A stretch of 64,000 bases of DNA. Source: Panopea generosa. Its lineage: Eukaryota; Mollusca; Bivalvia; Adapedonta; Hiatellidae. Shown here in pieces: positions 34,441-48,500 of this stretch (position 1 is the stretch's first letter; each line of letters starts with the position of its first letter). The translations under genes and the position numbers were made by a program. Location: assembly GCA_029582155.1 (NCBI GenBank), contig CM055907.1, positions 8,395,001 to 8,459,000 of the forward strand, read 5' to 3'. Below the pieces are notes generated by a model, which searched no databases, was not told the DNA's origin, and worked only from the letters and a program-made list of their open reading frames with translations.

Positions 34441-34900
34441 GTTATAAGTATATCCCTGTGTAACGTATAATACATACTTGTATGACATAAAGAACACGCT
34501 TGTATAACGTATATTATATACACACTTATATAACGTATAGTATATCTCTGTTTAACGTGTAATACATACTTGTATGACATATAGAACACACTCTTCTAAC
34601 CTGTATAACACATACTATATACCGATTTCACATATATAACAAACCTGTTTTACTTATTTATGTTGCCATACCTTACATATTTGTGTTACAAGTATATCCC
34701 TGTGTAACGTATAATACATACTTGTATGACATAAAGAACACGCTTGTATAACGTATTTTATATACACACTTATATAACGTATAGTATATCTCTGTTTAAC
34801 GTGTAATACATACTTGTATGACATATAGAACACACTCATATAACCTGTATAACACATACTATATACCGATATCACATATATAACAAACCTGTTTTACGCA
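34411..34900. repeat. About 243-bp tandem duplication at the 67-bp array edge
   Basis: The segment from tatttatgttgccatacc through aagtatatccctgtgtaac to taacaaacctgttttac occurs twice, starting at about 34411 and 34655. It carries one terminal piece of the 67-bp unit into the neighbouring repeat. Confidence 0.8.
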
Positions 34901-36850
34901 TACTATATACCTGTATTACACATAGAAAATACCAGTATTACGTATAGTAAATATCTGCATGACACATACTATATACCTGTATTAAACATAGGAAATATCG
35001 GTTTTACGCGTAGTACTTACCTCTATAATGCATAGTGCAAACTTGTATTGTACATACTATATACCTGTATAACACATAGAACATACCTGTATAACACATA
35101 GTACATAAATGTATTACACATAGTATATACCTGTATTACACATAGTACATATCTGTATTACACATAGCACATACCTGCATTAAACATAGAACATATCTGT
35201 TTTACGCATTGTACTTACATGTATTACGCATAGTGCATACTTGTAATACATATACAATAAACCTGCATTACACATAGAACATACCTGTATTACACATAGT
35301 ACAGGAATGTATTACACATAGTATATACCTATATAACATACTATATACCAGTATTACACATAGTATATACCTGTATAACACGTACTATATACCTGTATTA
35401 AACATAGAACATACCTGTATTACAAATAGAATATATATTCTGTTTTACGCATGGTACATACCTGTAATACACATACTATATACCTGTATTACACATAGTA
35501 CATACTTTTATTACACATTGAATATATCTGTTATACGTATAGTACATACCTGTATTACACATAGTGCATGCTTGTATTACACATAGTACATACATGTATT
35601 ACACATAGAACTCACCTGTATTACAAATAAAAAGTACCTGTTTTTCGCATAGTACATGCTTGTATGACATATAAAACACACTTATATAACGTATAGTATA
35701 TAGCTGTTGAGCGTATAGTAAATGCCTACATAACGCATAGCACATTCTTGTATTAGGAATAGTACACCGTCTTACGCACAGTATATACCAGTAATAGGCA
35801 AAGTACAGTCAAACCTGTGTAAGCGGTCACCTCCATTAAGTAGCCTCTTGTTTTAAGCAGAAGCAGTGCATTAACTATTTTTCATTTCTATGCTTTCAGA
35901 GAAAATTATCTTTGTTAAGCAACAAATTGTCTTAAAAGGCCACTTTTGCTCATTCCCTAGACAGGGTACCTAAGACAGGTTTGACTGAACGTACGTGTAT
36001 AACACACAGTGCATACCTATAATACCTGTACTACACATAAAACATACCTGCCATACGCAAAGTACATACCTGTATTAAACACAGTGCATACCTGTATATA
36101 AAGGCATTACAAAATAACAAATACCTGTATTACGCATAGTACATACCTGTATATAAAGGCATTACAAAATAACAAATACCTGTATTACGTTTAGTATATA
36201 CATACCCGTATTACACATAGTAGATACCTGTATTATTCATAGTGCATACCTGTTTTACACATACTACATACCTGTATTACGCAGGGTATATACAAGTATT
36301 AAGCAGAGTATAAACCTGTATAACACATACTATATACCTGTATTGCATATAGAACATACCTGTATAACACATAGAACATATCGGTTTAATGCAAAGTACT
36401 TACTTGTATAACGCATAGTACATTCTTGTATTGCACATACTATATACCTGTATTACACATAAAAAATACCTGTATTACAAATAGTACATACATGTATTAC
36501 ACATAGTTTATACATGTATTACGCATGGTACATACCTGTATTACACATATAACATACCTGTATCACACATAGTAACCTTTGGATTACACATAGTAAATAC
36601 CTGTATTACATATTATACATACCTGTATTATTCATACTACACACCTGTATTACACATAATACATACCTGTATTACACATAGTACATATTAGTAGTACACA
36701 TAGTACATACCTGTATTACATATAGTTCATACCTGTAGTATTCATACTACACACCTGTATTACACATACTATATACCTGTATTACACATAGTACATACTT
36801 GCATTACACGTAGTACATACCTGTATTACGCATAGTACATACCTGCATCG
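34880..36850. repeat. Degenerate approximately 24-bp tandem repeat (tacctgtattacacatag)
   Basis: About 75 diverged units with consensus acatacctgtattacacat-agt and many substitutions and indels. A MITE at 35804-35992 interrupts it. It is older than the neighbouring arrays, judging by divergence. Confidence 0.85.
35804..35992. mobile_element. MITE with CAGTCAAACCTGT terminal inverted repeats
   Basis: It begins cagtcaaacctgtgtaagc and ends aagacaggtttgactg. It is inserted in the 24-bp array and is the same family as 1972 and 40305. Confidence 0.8.
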
Positions 36851-37063
36851 TAAGACGCGTATATGTCATACTGTGACATACGTATCATATGTTACATATT
36901 CATGTTACCCTTTGTACATGCTTGTATTCCTGATGTTGCATAATTTTGTTTTTATGTGTTATCAATGTTTTATACTTGCGTCTCCGCCTTGCATACTTCC
37001 CTGCATATTTCTATTATCCTCATTCCATTCTTTTGTTTCATGTCTTTGATATTAATGCCATAT

Positions 37064-38078
37064 ATATTGCATACTTGACAGCTCCCTATGATATATATTG
37101 TATACTTGACAGCTCCCTATGATATATATAAATGTTTTACTTGACAGCTCCCTATGATATATATATTGTATACTTGACAGCTCCTTATGATATATATTGT
37201 ATACTTGACAGCTCCCTATGATATATATATTGTATACTTGACAGCTCCCTATGATATATATTGTATACTTGACAGCTCCCTATGATATATATTGTATACT
37301 TGACAGCTCCCTATAATACATATATTGTATACTTGACAGCTCATTATGATATATATTGTATACTTGACAGCTCCCTATGATATATATATATATATATAAA
37401 TTGTATACTTGACAGCTCCCTATGATATAAATTGTATACTTGACAGCTCCTTATGATATATATTGTATACTTGACAGCTCCCTATGATATATATATATTG
37501 TATATTTGACAGCTCCGTATGATATATATTGTATACTTGACAGCTCCCTATGGTATTTATTGTATACTTGACAGCTCCCTATGATATAAATTGTATACTT
37601 GACAGCTCCTTATGATATATATTGTATACTTGACAGCTCCCTATGATATATATATATTGTATATTTGACAGCTCCGTATGATATATATTGTATACTTGAC
37701 AGCTCCCTATGGTATTTATTGTATACTTGACAGCTCCGTATGATATATTTTGTAAACTTGACAGCTCCTTATGATATATATTGTATACTTGACAGCTCCC
37801 TATGATATATATATTTTGTATACTTGACAGCTCCTTATGATATATTTTGTAAACTTGACAGCTCCTTATGATATATATTGCATTCTTGACAGCTCCCTAT
37901 GATGTATATTGTATACTTGACAGCTCCCTATGATATATATTGTATACTTGACAGCTCCTTATGATATATTTTGTAAACTTGACAGCTCTTTATGATATAT
38001 ATTGTATTCTTGACAGCTCCCTATGATGTATATTGTATACTTGACAGCTCCCTATGATATATATTGTATACTTGACAG
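37064..38078. repeat. 31-bp minisatellite made of a repeated splice acceptor plus exon start
   Basis: The unit is ttgtatacttgacagctccc plus tatgatatata, 31-40 bp depending on the (ta)n length. I count 32 occurrences of gacagct-like acceptors, the last being the genuine acceptor of gene 2 exon 4 at 38077-38078. Thus the intron end (ttgtatacttgacag) and the first bases of the exon (ctccctatga) together form the repeat. Confidence 0.92.
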
Positions 38079-38906
38079 CTCCCTATGAAGCTCAGTTGCT
38101 AAGGGCTGCAGTAAGCGGTGGACCTAGCGGTCCCGGGACAGGAGGTACAATCCCTGCCGGACCCAGAACACAACCAGCAAGGGAGGCGATACCCGGCATG
38201 GACATGTTGGGAGTTGGTCCTCAGGGCAGAAATGGCTTCCAGGAACGATTTCAGCAAGGTATTAATGGACAATCTGCTAACGCATTCCAGTCAGGCAGTA
38301 TGGTACCGGGGGCAGGACTCGCACCTCCGACCAACGGTCAGTCTGGATTTACTGATACAGGCACTAATGGATTCTTGGACCCACTTACAGGACAACCGCA
38401 ATTTGGAGGGGGTTCACGGCATCGAAGTGATGGTACGATGTTTGGTTCGGGTCGACCTAACAACCAAGTGGGCTTTACAGGTGAGAATAATCAACCTGGA
38501 ACTAACCCTGGGTGGGGTGAGGGGTCAAATATCTTATCTCGGTCTGTAAATACTCTAGGTGGATCTCGTGCTGATCAATTATCTGTTACTACAGATCAAA
38601 TTGAAATTTCGGTAATCTTGCGAGATGAACAAGGCTTTTTATACTACACTTTTACCCCACCTGGGTACGCACCAACGCGAGTAAACATATCAAGAGATGG
38701 ATATTGTCGTCGGCAAGTGCCATCAACGTCTCCTGGAACGTCGTGTGGTCGTGAATGTTCGGCTGATGCCGAATGTCAGCAAGAAGGTTTTAAATGCTGT
38801 CCTACTGGATGCGACCTGATATGTATGCCACCGTTACTCCGCAACCAGAACCAAGGTCAAGGTCGACGAACAAACGCTATTCGCAGGACGACGAATACAA
38901 ATGCAG
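38079..38906 (+). CDS. Gene 2, exon 4: Gly/Asn-rich linker and WAP domain
   Basis: This 828-nt exon is phase 1 at both ends, with acceptor cttgacag and donor gtaagc. The first two thirds are Gly/Asn/Pro/Gln-rich (P-Y-E-A-Q-L-L, then G-G-P-S-G-P-G-T-G-G and similar). Next comes a short folded-looking stretch (I-S-V-I-L-R-D-E-Q-G-F-L-Y-Y). A WAP four-disulfide core follows at about 38697-38831, with all eight cysteines: G-Y-C, S-C-G-R-E-C, A-E-C, K-C-C, T-G-C, I-C. The end is Arg/Asn-rich. WAP domains are secreted and often inhibit serine proteases, or occur in molluscan shell matrix proteins. Neither role is shown here. It is the only exon of the three genes with a named domain. Confidence 0.88.
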
Positions 38907-39416
<510 letters not shown>

Positions 39417-39520
39417 AAAAAAAAACACGATTGGGCTTGTTCAAACAAATAAATGAAACAACCTGTAACGTTCTTCCTCAGCTTTTAAATTTCAAGGTTG
39501 AGTCAAGCGTTTGTGCCTTG

Positions 39521-39975
39521 ATTTGTGTTTGTATATACATTCTGGCAATTGTGTTTGTATATACATTCTGGCAATTGTGTTTGTATATACATTCTGGCAA
39601 TTGTGTTTGTATATACATTCTGGCAATTGTGTTTGTATATACATTCTGGCAATTGTGTTTGTATATACATTCTGGCAATTGTGTTTGTATATAGATCCTG
39701 GCAATTGTGTTTGTATATAGATCCTGGCAATTGTGTTTGTATATACATTCTGGCAATTGTGTTTGTATATAGATCCTGGCAATTGTGTTTGTATATACAT
39801 TCTGGCAATTGTGTTTGTATATAGATCCTGGCAATTGTGTTTGTATATACATTCTGGCAATTGTGTTTGTATATAGATCCTGGCAATTGTGTTTGTATAT
39901 ACATTCTGGCAATTGTGTTTGTATATACATTCTGGCAATTGTGTTTGTATATAGATCCTCGCAATTGTGTTTGAG
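39521..39975. repeat. 26-bp minisatellite, about 17 copies
   Basis: The unit is tggcaattgtgtttgtatat followed by acattc or agatcc. The two endings alternate in the right half. Open frames on both strands are artefacts. Confidence 0.95.
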
Positions 39976-40304
39976 TACGGTCTTTGAGTTGAGCTTGACA
40001 GATGTTTTGTAACCTCGGGTCCATTTGAAGATGCAAAAACATTTTGTACGTGTATTGTTAGCTGGTTAAGTTAGCGGGTTAGCTGTTCCGTTCAGTATAT
40101 ATTCAGTTCTAGCCTCAAAATATTATTTTCTTGAACCTCATATCAAAGAAATTATATTTTGTTTTTAAAACATGTGGCATCACGCGATTTTAGAAAAAAA
40201 GTAGTTAACATTCTTAAAACAGGACAATTTGATATTTTCACAGAATTAATTCTATTATACCGAGAAAAACTGAGGAAAATAATCATGTGCTTCATTTTTT
40301 GTCA

Positions 40305-40470
40305 TACAGTCAAACCTGTGTAAGCAGTCACCTGTTAAGCTGCCACTTGTCTTAAGCAGACACTTCGCTATTTCAAATTGCTATGCTAACCCTGTATTAA
40401 GGAACAATCTGTCTTAAAATGTTATCGTAAAATGTTACCGTGCTACTTAAGACAGGTTTGACTGAATATA
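40305..40470. mobile_element. MITE with CAGTCAAACCTGT terminal inverted repeats
   Basis: It begins tacagtcaaacctgtgtaag and ends taagacaggtttgactg. It is the third copy of the family in the window. Confidence 0.8.
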
Positions 40471-40596
40471 ACCACGCATATATGATGCCTTTAAACCTTG
40501 TCTGAACTAGAAACAATGATCGGGAACCAAACTGGGAAGTTAAACTAACATATATGATGCCTCTTTGTTTCACGACTTCAACTTACTAGAGCGAGA

Positions 40597-40915
40597 CCGC
40601 GGCGTGGTCTAGTGGTAGAGCGTCCGCCTCGCATGCGGAAGGTCGTGGGTTCAATCCCCGGCCGGGTCATACCAAAGACATTAAAAATGGTACTTGAAGC
40701 TTCCTCGCTTGACGCTCAGCATTTAGAGGAAAGTTCTAGGTCTGGTCTGCCCGGTGTCAGTATAATGTGACTGGGTGGGGTATCATACCATGTGTCTGCG
40801 GCATGATACTCCAGTGTGACAGCGCTTAAAATACTGTCTCAAGTAGACACCGTCGCGATATGACTGAAAAATTGTTGAAAGCGACGCTAAACACCATACA
40901 ACTACAACTATAACT
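40597..40915 (+). mobile_element. SINE family A, full-length, tRNA-Ala-like head
   Basis: The head has A box tggtctagtgg, anticodon stem ccgc/gcgg around ctcgcat (anticodon cgc, Ala-like) and B box gggttcaatcccc. Only about four base pairs of the acceptor stem form, and it runs straight into a body of about 240 bp, so it is a SINE and not a tRNA gene. The body ends agcgacgctaaacaccatac. A near-identical reversed 3' part is at 14753-14950. Confidence 0.85.
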
Positions 40916-42590
40916 ACTAGAGTGATCTTGTACGTACTAGAGTGACTTTGTGCCACGAATACTACTTGCTATAGTGACTTTGTACCACGACTTCTACTTA
41001 CTATAGTGACTTTGTGCCACGACTTCTACTTACTATAGTGACTTTGAACTACGACTTCTATTTACTATAGTGACTTTGTACCAAGACTTTTATTGTACCA
41101 CAGTTTTTACTTACTATAGTGACTTTGTACCACGACTTCTACTTACAGTAGTGACTTTGTAGCACGAATTCTATTGTACCGCATCTTCTACTTACTATGG
41201 TGACTTTGTGCCACGACTTCTACTTATAATAGTGACTTTGTATCACGACTTCTTCTTACTACAGTGACTTTGTACCTCGACTTCTACTTACTATAGTGAA
41301 TTTGTGCCATAACTTCTACTTACTATAGTGACTTTGTGCGACGAATTCTACTTACTATAGTGACTTTGTACCACGACTTTTACTTACAATAGTGACTTTG
41401 TACTGCAATTTCTACTTACAATAGTGACTTTGTACCACGACTTCTACTTATCATAGTGACTTTGCACCAAGGCTTCTACTTACTATAGTGACTTTGTGCC
41501 ATGACTTCTACTTACTATAGTTAATTTGTGCCATGAATTCTACTTACCACAGTGACTTTGTGCAATTACTTCTACTTACCATAGTGTCTTTGTGCAATGA
41601 CCTCTTTTTACCATAGTTACTTTGCACCAAGGCTTCTACTTACTATAGTGACTTTGTGCCATGACTTCTACTTACTACAGTGACTTTGTACAACGACTTC
41701 TACTCACTCTAGTGACTTTGCACCAAGGCTTCTACTTACTATAGTGACTTTGCACCAAGGCTTCTACTTACTATAGTGGCTTTGCACCAAGGCTTCTACT
41801 TACCATAGTGACTTTGTGCCATGACTACTACTTACTCTAGTGACTTTGCACCAAGGCTTCTACTTGCTATAGTGACTTTGTGCCATGACTTCTAATTACT
41901 ATAGTGATTTTGTGCCATGACTTCTACATACTCTAGTGACTTTGCACCAAGGCTTCTACTTACTATAGTGACTTTGCACCAGGGCTTCTACTTACTCTAG
42001 TGACTTTGCACCAAGGCTTCAACTTACTATAGTGACTTTGCACCACGGCTTCTACTTACTATAGTGACTTTGCACCACGGCTTCTACTTACTATAGTGAC
42101 TATGTTCCATGACTTCTTCTTACTATAGTGGCTTTATGCCATGACTACTACTTACTAGTGTGACTTTGTGTCATGACTTCTACTTACCACATTGACTTTG
42201 TGCAATTACTTCTTCTTACCATAGTGTCTTTGTGCAATGACCTCTTTTTACAATAGTGATTTTGCACCAAGGCTTCTACTTACTATACTGACTTTGCACC
42301 AAGGCTTCTACTTATTATAGTGACTTTGTACCAAGGCTTCTACTTACTATAGTAACTTTGCACCAAGGCTTCTACTTACTACAGTGACTTTGTGTAATGA
42401 CTTCTACTTACTCTAGTGACTTTGCACCAAGGCTTCTACTTACTATAGTGACTTTGTGCCATGACTTCTACTTACTACAGTGACTTTGTGCAATGACTTC
42501 TACTTACTCTAGTGACTTTGCACCAAGGCTTCTACTTACTATAGTGACTTTGTGCCATGGCTTCTACTTACTAAAGTGACTTTGTGCTTT
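40916..42590. repeat. 32-bp minisatellite, about 52 copies
   Basis: The unit is ttctacttactatagtgact followed by ttgcaccaaggc or ttgtgccatgac. The two subtypes are interspersed, indicating higher-order shuffling. It abuts the 45-bp array directly. Confidence 0.93.
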
Positions 42591-45500
42591 GTTCTATACT
42601 TCGGCATGCGCTAATATCCATAATATCACAGCGTTCTATACTTTCTATAGTCTTGCAGCGTTCTATACTTCGGCATGCGCTAATATCATCCATAGTCCTG
42701 CAGCGTTCTATACTTCGGCATGCGCTAATATTATCCATAGTCCTGCAGCGTTCTATACTTCGGCATGCGCTAATATCATCCATAGTCCTGCAGCGTTCTA
42801 TACTTCGGCATGCGCTAATATCCATAATATCACAGCGTTCTATACTTTCTATAGTCTTGCAGCGTTCTATACTTCGGCATGCGCTAATATCATCCATAAT
42901 CTTGCAGCGTTCTATACTTCGGCATGCGCTAATATCATCCATAATCTTGCAGCGTTCTATACTTCGGCATGCGCTAATATCATCCATAGTCCTGCAGCGT
43001 TCTATACTTCGGCATGCGCTAATATTATCCATAGTCTTGCAGCGTTCTATACTTCGGCATGCGCTAATATCATCCATAGTCCTGCAGCGTTCTATACTTC
43101 GGCATGCGCTAATATCATCCATAGTCCTGCAGCGTTCTATACTTCGGCATGCGCTAATATCATCCATAGTCTTGCAGCGTTCTATACTTCGGCATGCGCT
43201 AATATCATCCATAATCTTGCAGCGTTCTATACTTCGGCATGGGCTGATATCACCCATAGTCATGGAGCGTTCTATACTTCAGCATGCGCTAATATCATCC
43301 ATAATCTTGGAGCGTTATATACTTCGGCCTGCCCTAATATCATCTATAGTCTTACAGCGTTCTATACTTCGGCATGCTCTAATATCATCCATAATTTTGC
43401 AGCGTTCTATACTTCAGCATGCGCTAATATCATCCATAATCGTACAGCGTTCTATACTTCGGCATGCGCTAATATCATCCATAATCTTACCGCGTTCTAT
43501 ACTTCGACATGCGCTAAAATCATCCATAATCTTGCAGCGTTCTATACTGCGGCATGCGCTAATATCACCCATAGTCTTGGAGCGTTCTATACTTCAGCAT
43601 GCGCTAATATCATCCATAATCTTGGAGCGTTATATACTTCGGCCTGCCCTAATATCATCTATAGTCTTACAGCGTTCTATACTTCGGCATGCTCTAATAT
43701 CATCCATAATTTTGCAGCGTTCTATACTTCAGCATGCGCTAATATCATCCATAATCGTACAGCGTTCTATACTTCGGCATGCGCTAATATCATCCATAAT
43801 CTTACCGCGTTCTATACTTCGACATGCGCTAAAATCATCCATAATCTTACCGCGTTCTATACTTCGACATGCGCTAAAATCATCCATAATCTTGCAGCGT
43901 TCTATACTTCGACATGCGCTAAAATCATCCATAATCTTGCAGCGTTCTATACTTCGGCATGCGCTAAAATCATCCATAGTCATGCAGCGTTTTATACTTC
44001 GGCATGGGCTAATATCATCCATAATCTTACCGCGTTTTATACTTCGACATGCGCTAATATCATCCATAATCTTGCAGCGTTCTATACTTCGGCATGCGCT
44101 GATATCATCCATAATCTTACAGCGTTCTATACTTCGGCATGGGCTGATATCATCTATAGTCTAACAGCGTTCTTTACTTCGGCATGCGCTAATATCATCC
44201 ATAATCTTGCAGCGTTGTATACTTTAGCATGCGCTAATATCATCCATAATCATGCAGCGTTCTATACTTCGGCATGCTCTAATATCATCCATAATCTTGC
44301 AGCGCTGTATACTTCAGCATGCGCTAATATCATCCATAATCATGCAACGTTCTATACTTCGGCATGCGCTAATATCATCCATAATCTTGCAGCGTTCTAT
44401 ACTTCGGCATGCGCTGATATCATCCATAATCTTGCAGCGTTCTATACTTCGGCATGGGCTGATATCATCTATAGTCTAACAGCGTTCTTTACTTCGGCAT
44501 GCTCTAATATCATCCATAGTCTTGCAGCGTTCTATACTTCGGCATGCGCTGATATCATCCATAATCTTGCAGCGTTCTATACTTCGGCATGGGCTGATAT
44601 CATCTATAGTCTAACAGCGTTCTTTACTTCGGCATGCTCTAATATCATCCATAATCTTGCAGCGCTGTATACTTCAGCATGCGCTAATATCATCCATAAT
44701 CATGCAACGTTCTATACTTCGGCATGCGCTAATATCATCCATAGTCTTACAGTGTTCTATACTTCGGCATGCGCTTATATCATCCATAGTCTTACAGTGT
44801 TCTATACTTCGGCATGCGCTAATATCATCCATAATCATGCAGCGTTCTATACTTCGGCATGCGCTAATATCATCCATAATCTTGCAGCGTTCTATACTTC
44901 AGCATGCGCTAATATCATCCATAATCTTGCCGCGTTCTATACTTCGGCATGCGCTAATATCATCCATAATCTTGCAGTGCTGTATACTTCAGCATGCGCT
45001 AATATCATCCATAATCATGCAACGTTCTATACTTCGGCATGCGCTAATATCATCCATAGTCTTACAGTGTTCTATACTTCGGCATGCGCTAATATCATCC
45101 ATAATCATGCAGCGTTCTATACTTCGGCATGCGCTAATATCATCCATAATCTTGCAGCGTTCTATACTTCGGCATGCGCTAATATCATCTATAGTCTTGC
45201 AGCGTTCTATACTTCGGCATGCGCTAATATTATCCATAATCTTGCAGCGTTCTATACTTCAGCATGCGCTAATATCATCCATAGTCTTACCGCGTTCTAT
45301 ACTTCGGCATGCGCTAATATCATCCATAATCTTGCAGCGTTCTATACTTCGGCATGCGCTAACATCATCCATAATCTTGCAGCGTTCTATATTTCGGCAT
45401 GGGCTGATATCATCTATAGTCTTACAGCACTCTATACTTTGGTATGCGCTAATATCATCCATAGTCTTACAGTGTTCTATACTTCGGCATGCGCTAATAT

Positions 45501-48500
45501 CATCCATAATCTTGCAGCGTTCTATACTTCGGCATGCGCTAATATCATCCATAGTCTTACAGTGTTCTATACTTCGGCATGCGCTAATATTATCCATAGT
45601 CTTACAGCGTTCTATACTTCGGCATGCGCTAATATCATCCATAGTCTTGCAGCGTTCTATACTTCGGCATGCGCTAATATCATCCATAATCTTACAGCGT
45701 TCTATACTTCGGCATGCGCTAATATCATCCATAGTCTTACAGTGTTCTATACTTCGGCATGCGCTAATATCATCCATAGTCTTACAGCGTTCTATACTTC
45801 GGCATGCGCTAATATCATCCATAATCTTACAGCGTTCTATACTTCGGCATGCGCTAATATCATCCATAGTCCTGCAGCGTTCTATACTTCGGCATGCGCT
45901 AATATCATCCATAATCTTACAGCGTTCTATACTTCGGCATGCGCTAATATCATCCATAATCTTACAGCGTTCTATACTTCGGCATGCGCTAATATCATCC
46001 ATAGTCTTACAGTGTTCTATACTTCGGCATGCGCTAATATCATCCATAATCTTACAGCGTTCTATACTTCGGCATGGGCTGATATCATCTGTAGTCTTAC
46101 AGCGTTCTATACTTCGGCATGCGCTAATATCATCCATAGTCTTACAGTGTTTTATACTTCAGCATGCGCTAACATCATCCATAATCTTGCAGCGTTCTAT
46201 ATTTCGGCATGGGCTGATATCATCCATAATCTTACAGCGTTCTATATTTCGGCATGGGCTGATATCATCCATAATCTTACATGGTTTTATACTTCGGCAT
46301 GGGCTGATATCATCCATAATCTTACAGCGTTCTATATTTCGGCATGGGCTGATATCATCTATAGTCTTACAGCGTTCTATACTTTGGTATGCGCTAATAT
46401 CATCCATAATCTTACAGCGTTCTATACTTCGGCATGGGCTGATATCATCTGTAGTCTTACAGCGTTCTATACTTCGGCATGCGCTAATATCATCCATAGT
46501 CTTACAGTGTTTTATACTTCAGCATGCGCTAACATCATCCATAATCTTACAGCGTTCTATACTGCGGCATGCGCTAATATCATCCATAATCCTGCAGCGT
46601 TCTATACTTCAGCATGCGCTAATATCATCCATAGTCTTACAGTGTTTTATACTTCGGCATGCGCTAATATCATCCATAGTCTTGCAGCATTGTATACTTC
46701 GGCATGCACTAATATCATCCATAGTCCTGCAGCGTTCTATACTGCGGCATGCGCTAATATCATCCATAATCCTGCAGCGTTCTATACTTCAGCATGCGCT
46801 AATATCATCCATAGTCTTACAGTGTTTTATACTTCGGCATGCGCTAATATCATCCATAATCATGCAGCGTTCTATACTTCGGCATGCGCTAATATCATCC
46901 ATAATCTTGCAGCGTTCTATACTTCAGCATGCGCTAATATCATCCATAATCTTGCCGCGTTCTATACTTCAGCATGCGCTAATATCATCCATAGTCTTAC
47001 AGTGTTTTATACTTCGGCATGCGCTAATATCATCCATAATCCTGCAGCGTTCTATACTTCAGCATGCGCTAATATCATCCATAGTCTTGCAGCGTTCTAT
47101 ACTTCGGCATGCGCTAATATCATCCATAATCCTGCAGCGTTCTATACTTCAGCATGCGCTAATATCATCCATAATCTTGCAGCGTTCTATACTTCGGCAT
47201 GCGCTAATATCATCCATAATCCTGCAGCGTTCTATACTTCAGCATGCGCTAATATCATCCATAATCTTGCAGCGTTCTATACTTCGGCATGCGCTAATAT
47301 CATCCATAATCCTGCAGTGTTCTATACTTCAGCATGCGCTAATATCATCCATAGTCTTACAGTGTTTTATACTTCGGCATGCGCTAATATCATCCATAGT
47401 CTTGCAGCGTTCTATACTTCGGCATGCACTAATATCATCCATAATCTTGCAGCGTTCTATACTTCGGCATGCGCTAATATCATCCATAATCCTGCAGCGT
47501 TCTATACTTCAGCATGCGCTAATATCATCCATAGTCTTACAGTGTTTTATACTTCGGCATGCGCTAATATCATCCATAGTCTTGCAGCGTTCTATACTTC
47601 GGCATGCGCTAATATCATCCATAGTCTTGCAGCGTTCTATACTTCGGCATGCGCTAATATTATCCATAATCTTGCAGCGTTCTATACTTTGGCATGCGCT
47701 AATATCATCTATAGTCTTACAGCGTTCTATACTTCGGCATGCGCTAATATCATCTATAGTCTTACAGCGTTCTATACTTCGGCATGCGCTAATATCATCT
47801 ATAGTCTTACAGCGTTCTATACTTCGGCATGCGCTAATATCATCCATAGTCTTGCAGCGTTCTATACTTCGGCATGCGCTAATATTATCCATAATCTTGC
47901 AGCGTTCTATACTTCGGCATGCGCTAATATCATCTATAGTCTTACAGCCTTACAGCGTTCTATACTTCGGCATGCGCTAATATCATCTATAGTCTTACAG
48001 CGTTCTATACTTCGGCATGCGCTAATATCATCTATAGTCTTACAGCGTTCTATACTTCGGCATGCGCTAATATCATCCATAGTCTTACAGCGTTCTATAC
48101 TTCGGCATGCGCTAATATCATCTATAGTCTTACAGCGTTCTATACTTCGGCATGCGCTAATATCATCCATAGTCTTACAGTGTTCTATACTTCGGCATGC
48201 GCTAATATCATCTATAGTCTTACAGCGTTCTATACTTCGGCATGCGCTAATATCATCTATAGTCTTACAGTGTTCTATACTTCGGCATGCGCTAATATCA
48301 TCTATAGTCTTACAGCGTTCTATACTTCGGCATGCGCTAATATCATCCATAGTCCTGCAGCGTTCTATACTTCGGCATGCGCTAATATCATCCATAGTCT
48401 TACAGCGTTCTATACTTCGGCATGCGCTAATATCATCCATAGTCTTGCAGCGTTCTATACTTCGGCATGCGCTAATATCATCCATAGTCCTGCAGCGTTC

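Noticed and set aside
31193..34470. Hydrophobic repeat ORFs resembling multi-pass membrane proteins
   Set aside because: They are three-phase readings of a 67-bp minisatellite. Overlapping frames give the same pseudo-sequence and no start or splice context supports them.
40597..40672. Functional tRNA-Ala (CGC) gene
   Set aside because: The acceptor stem pairs only partly and the segment continues into a SINE body that recurs at 14753-14950.
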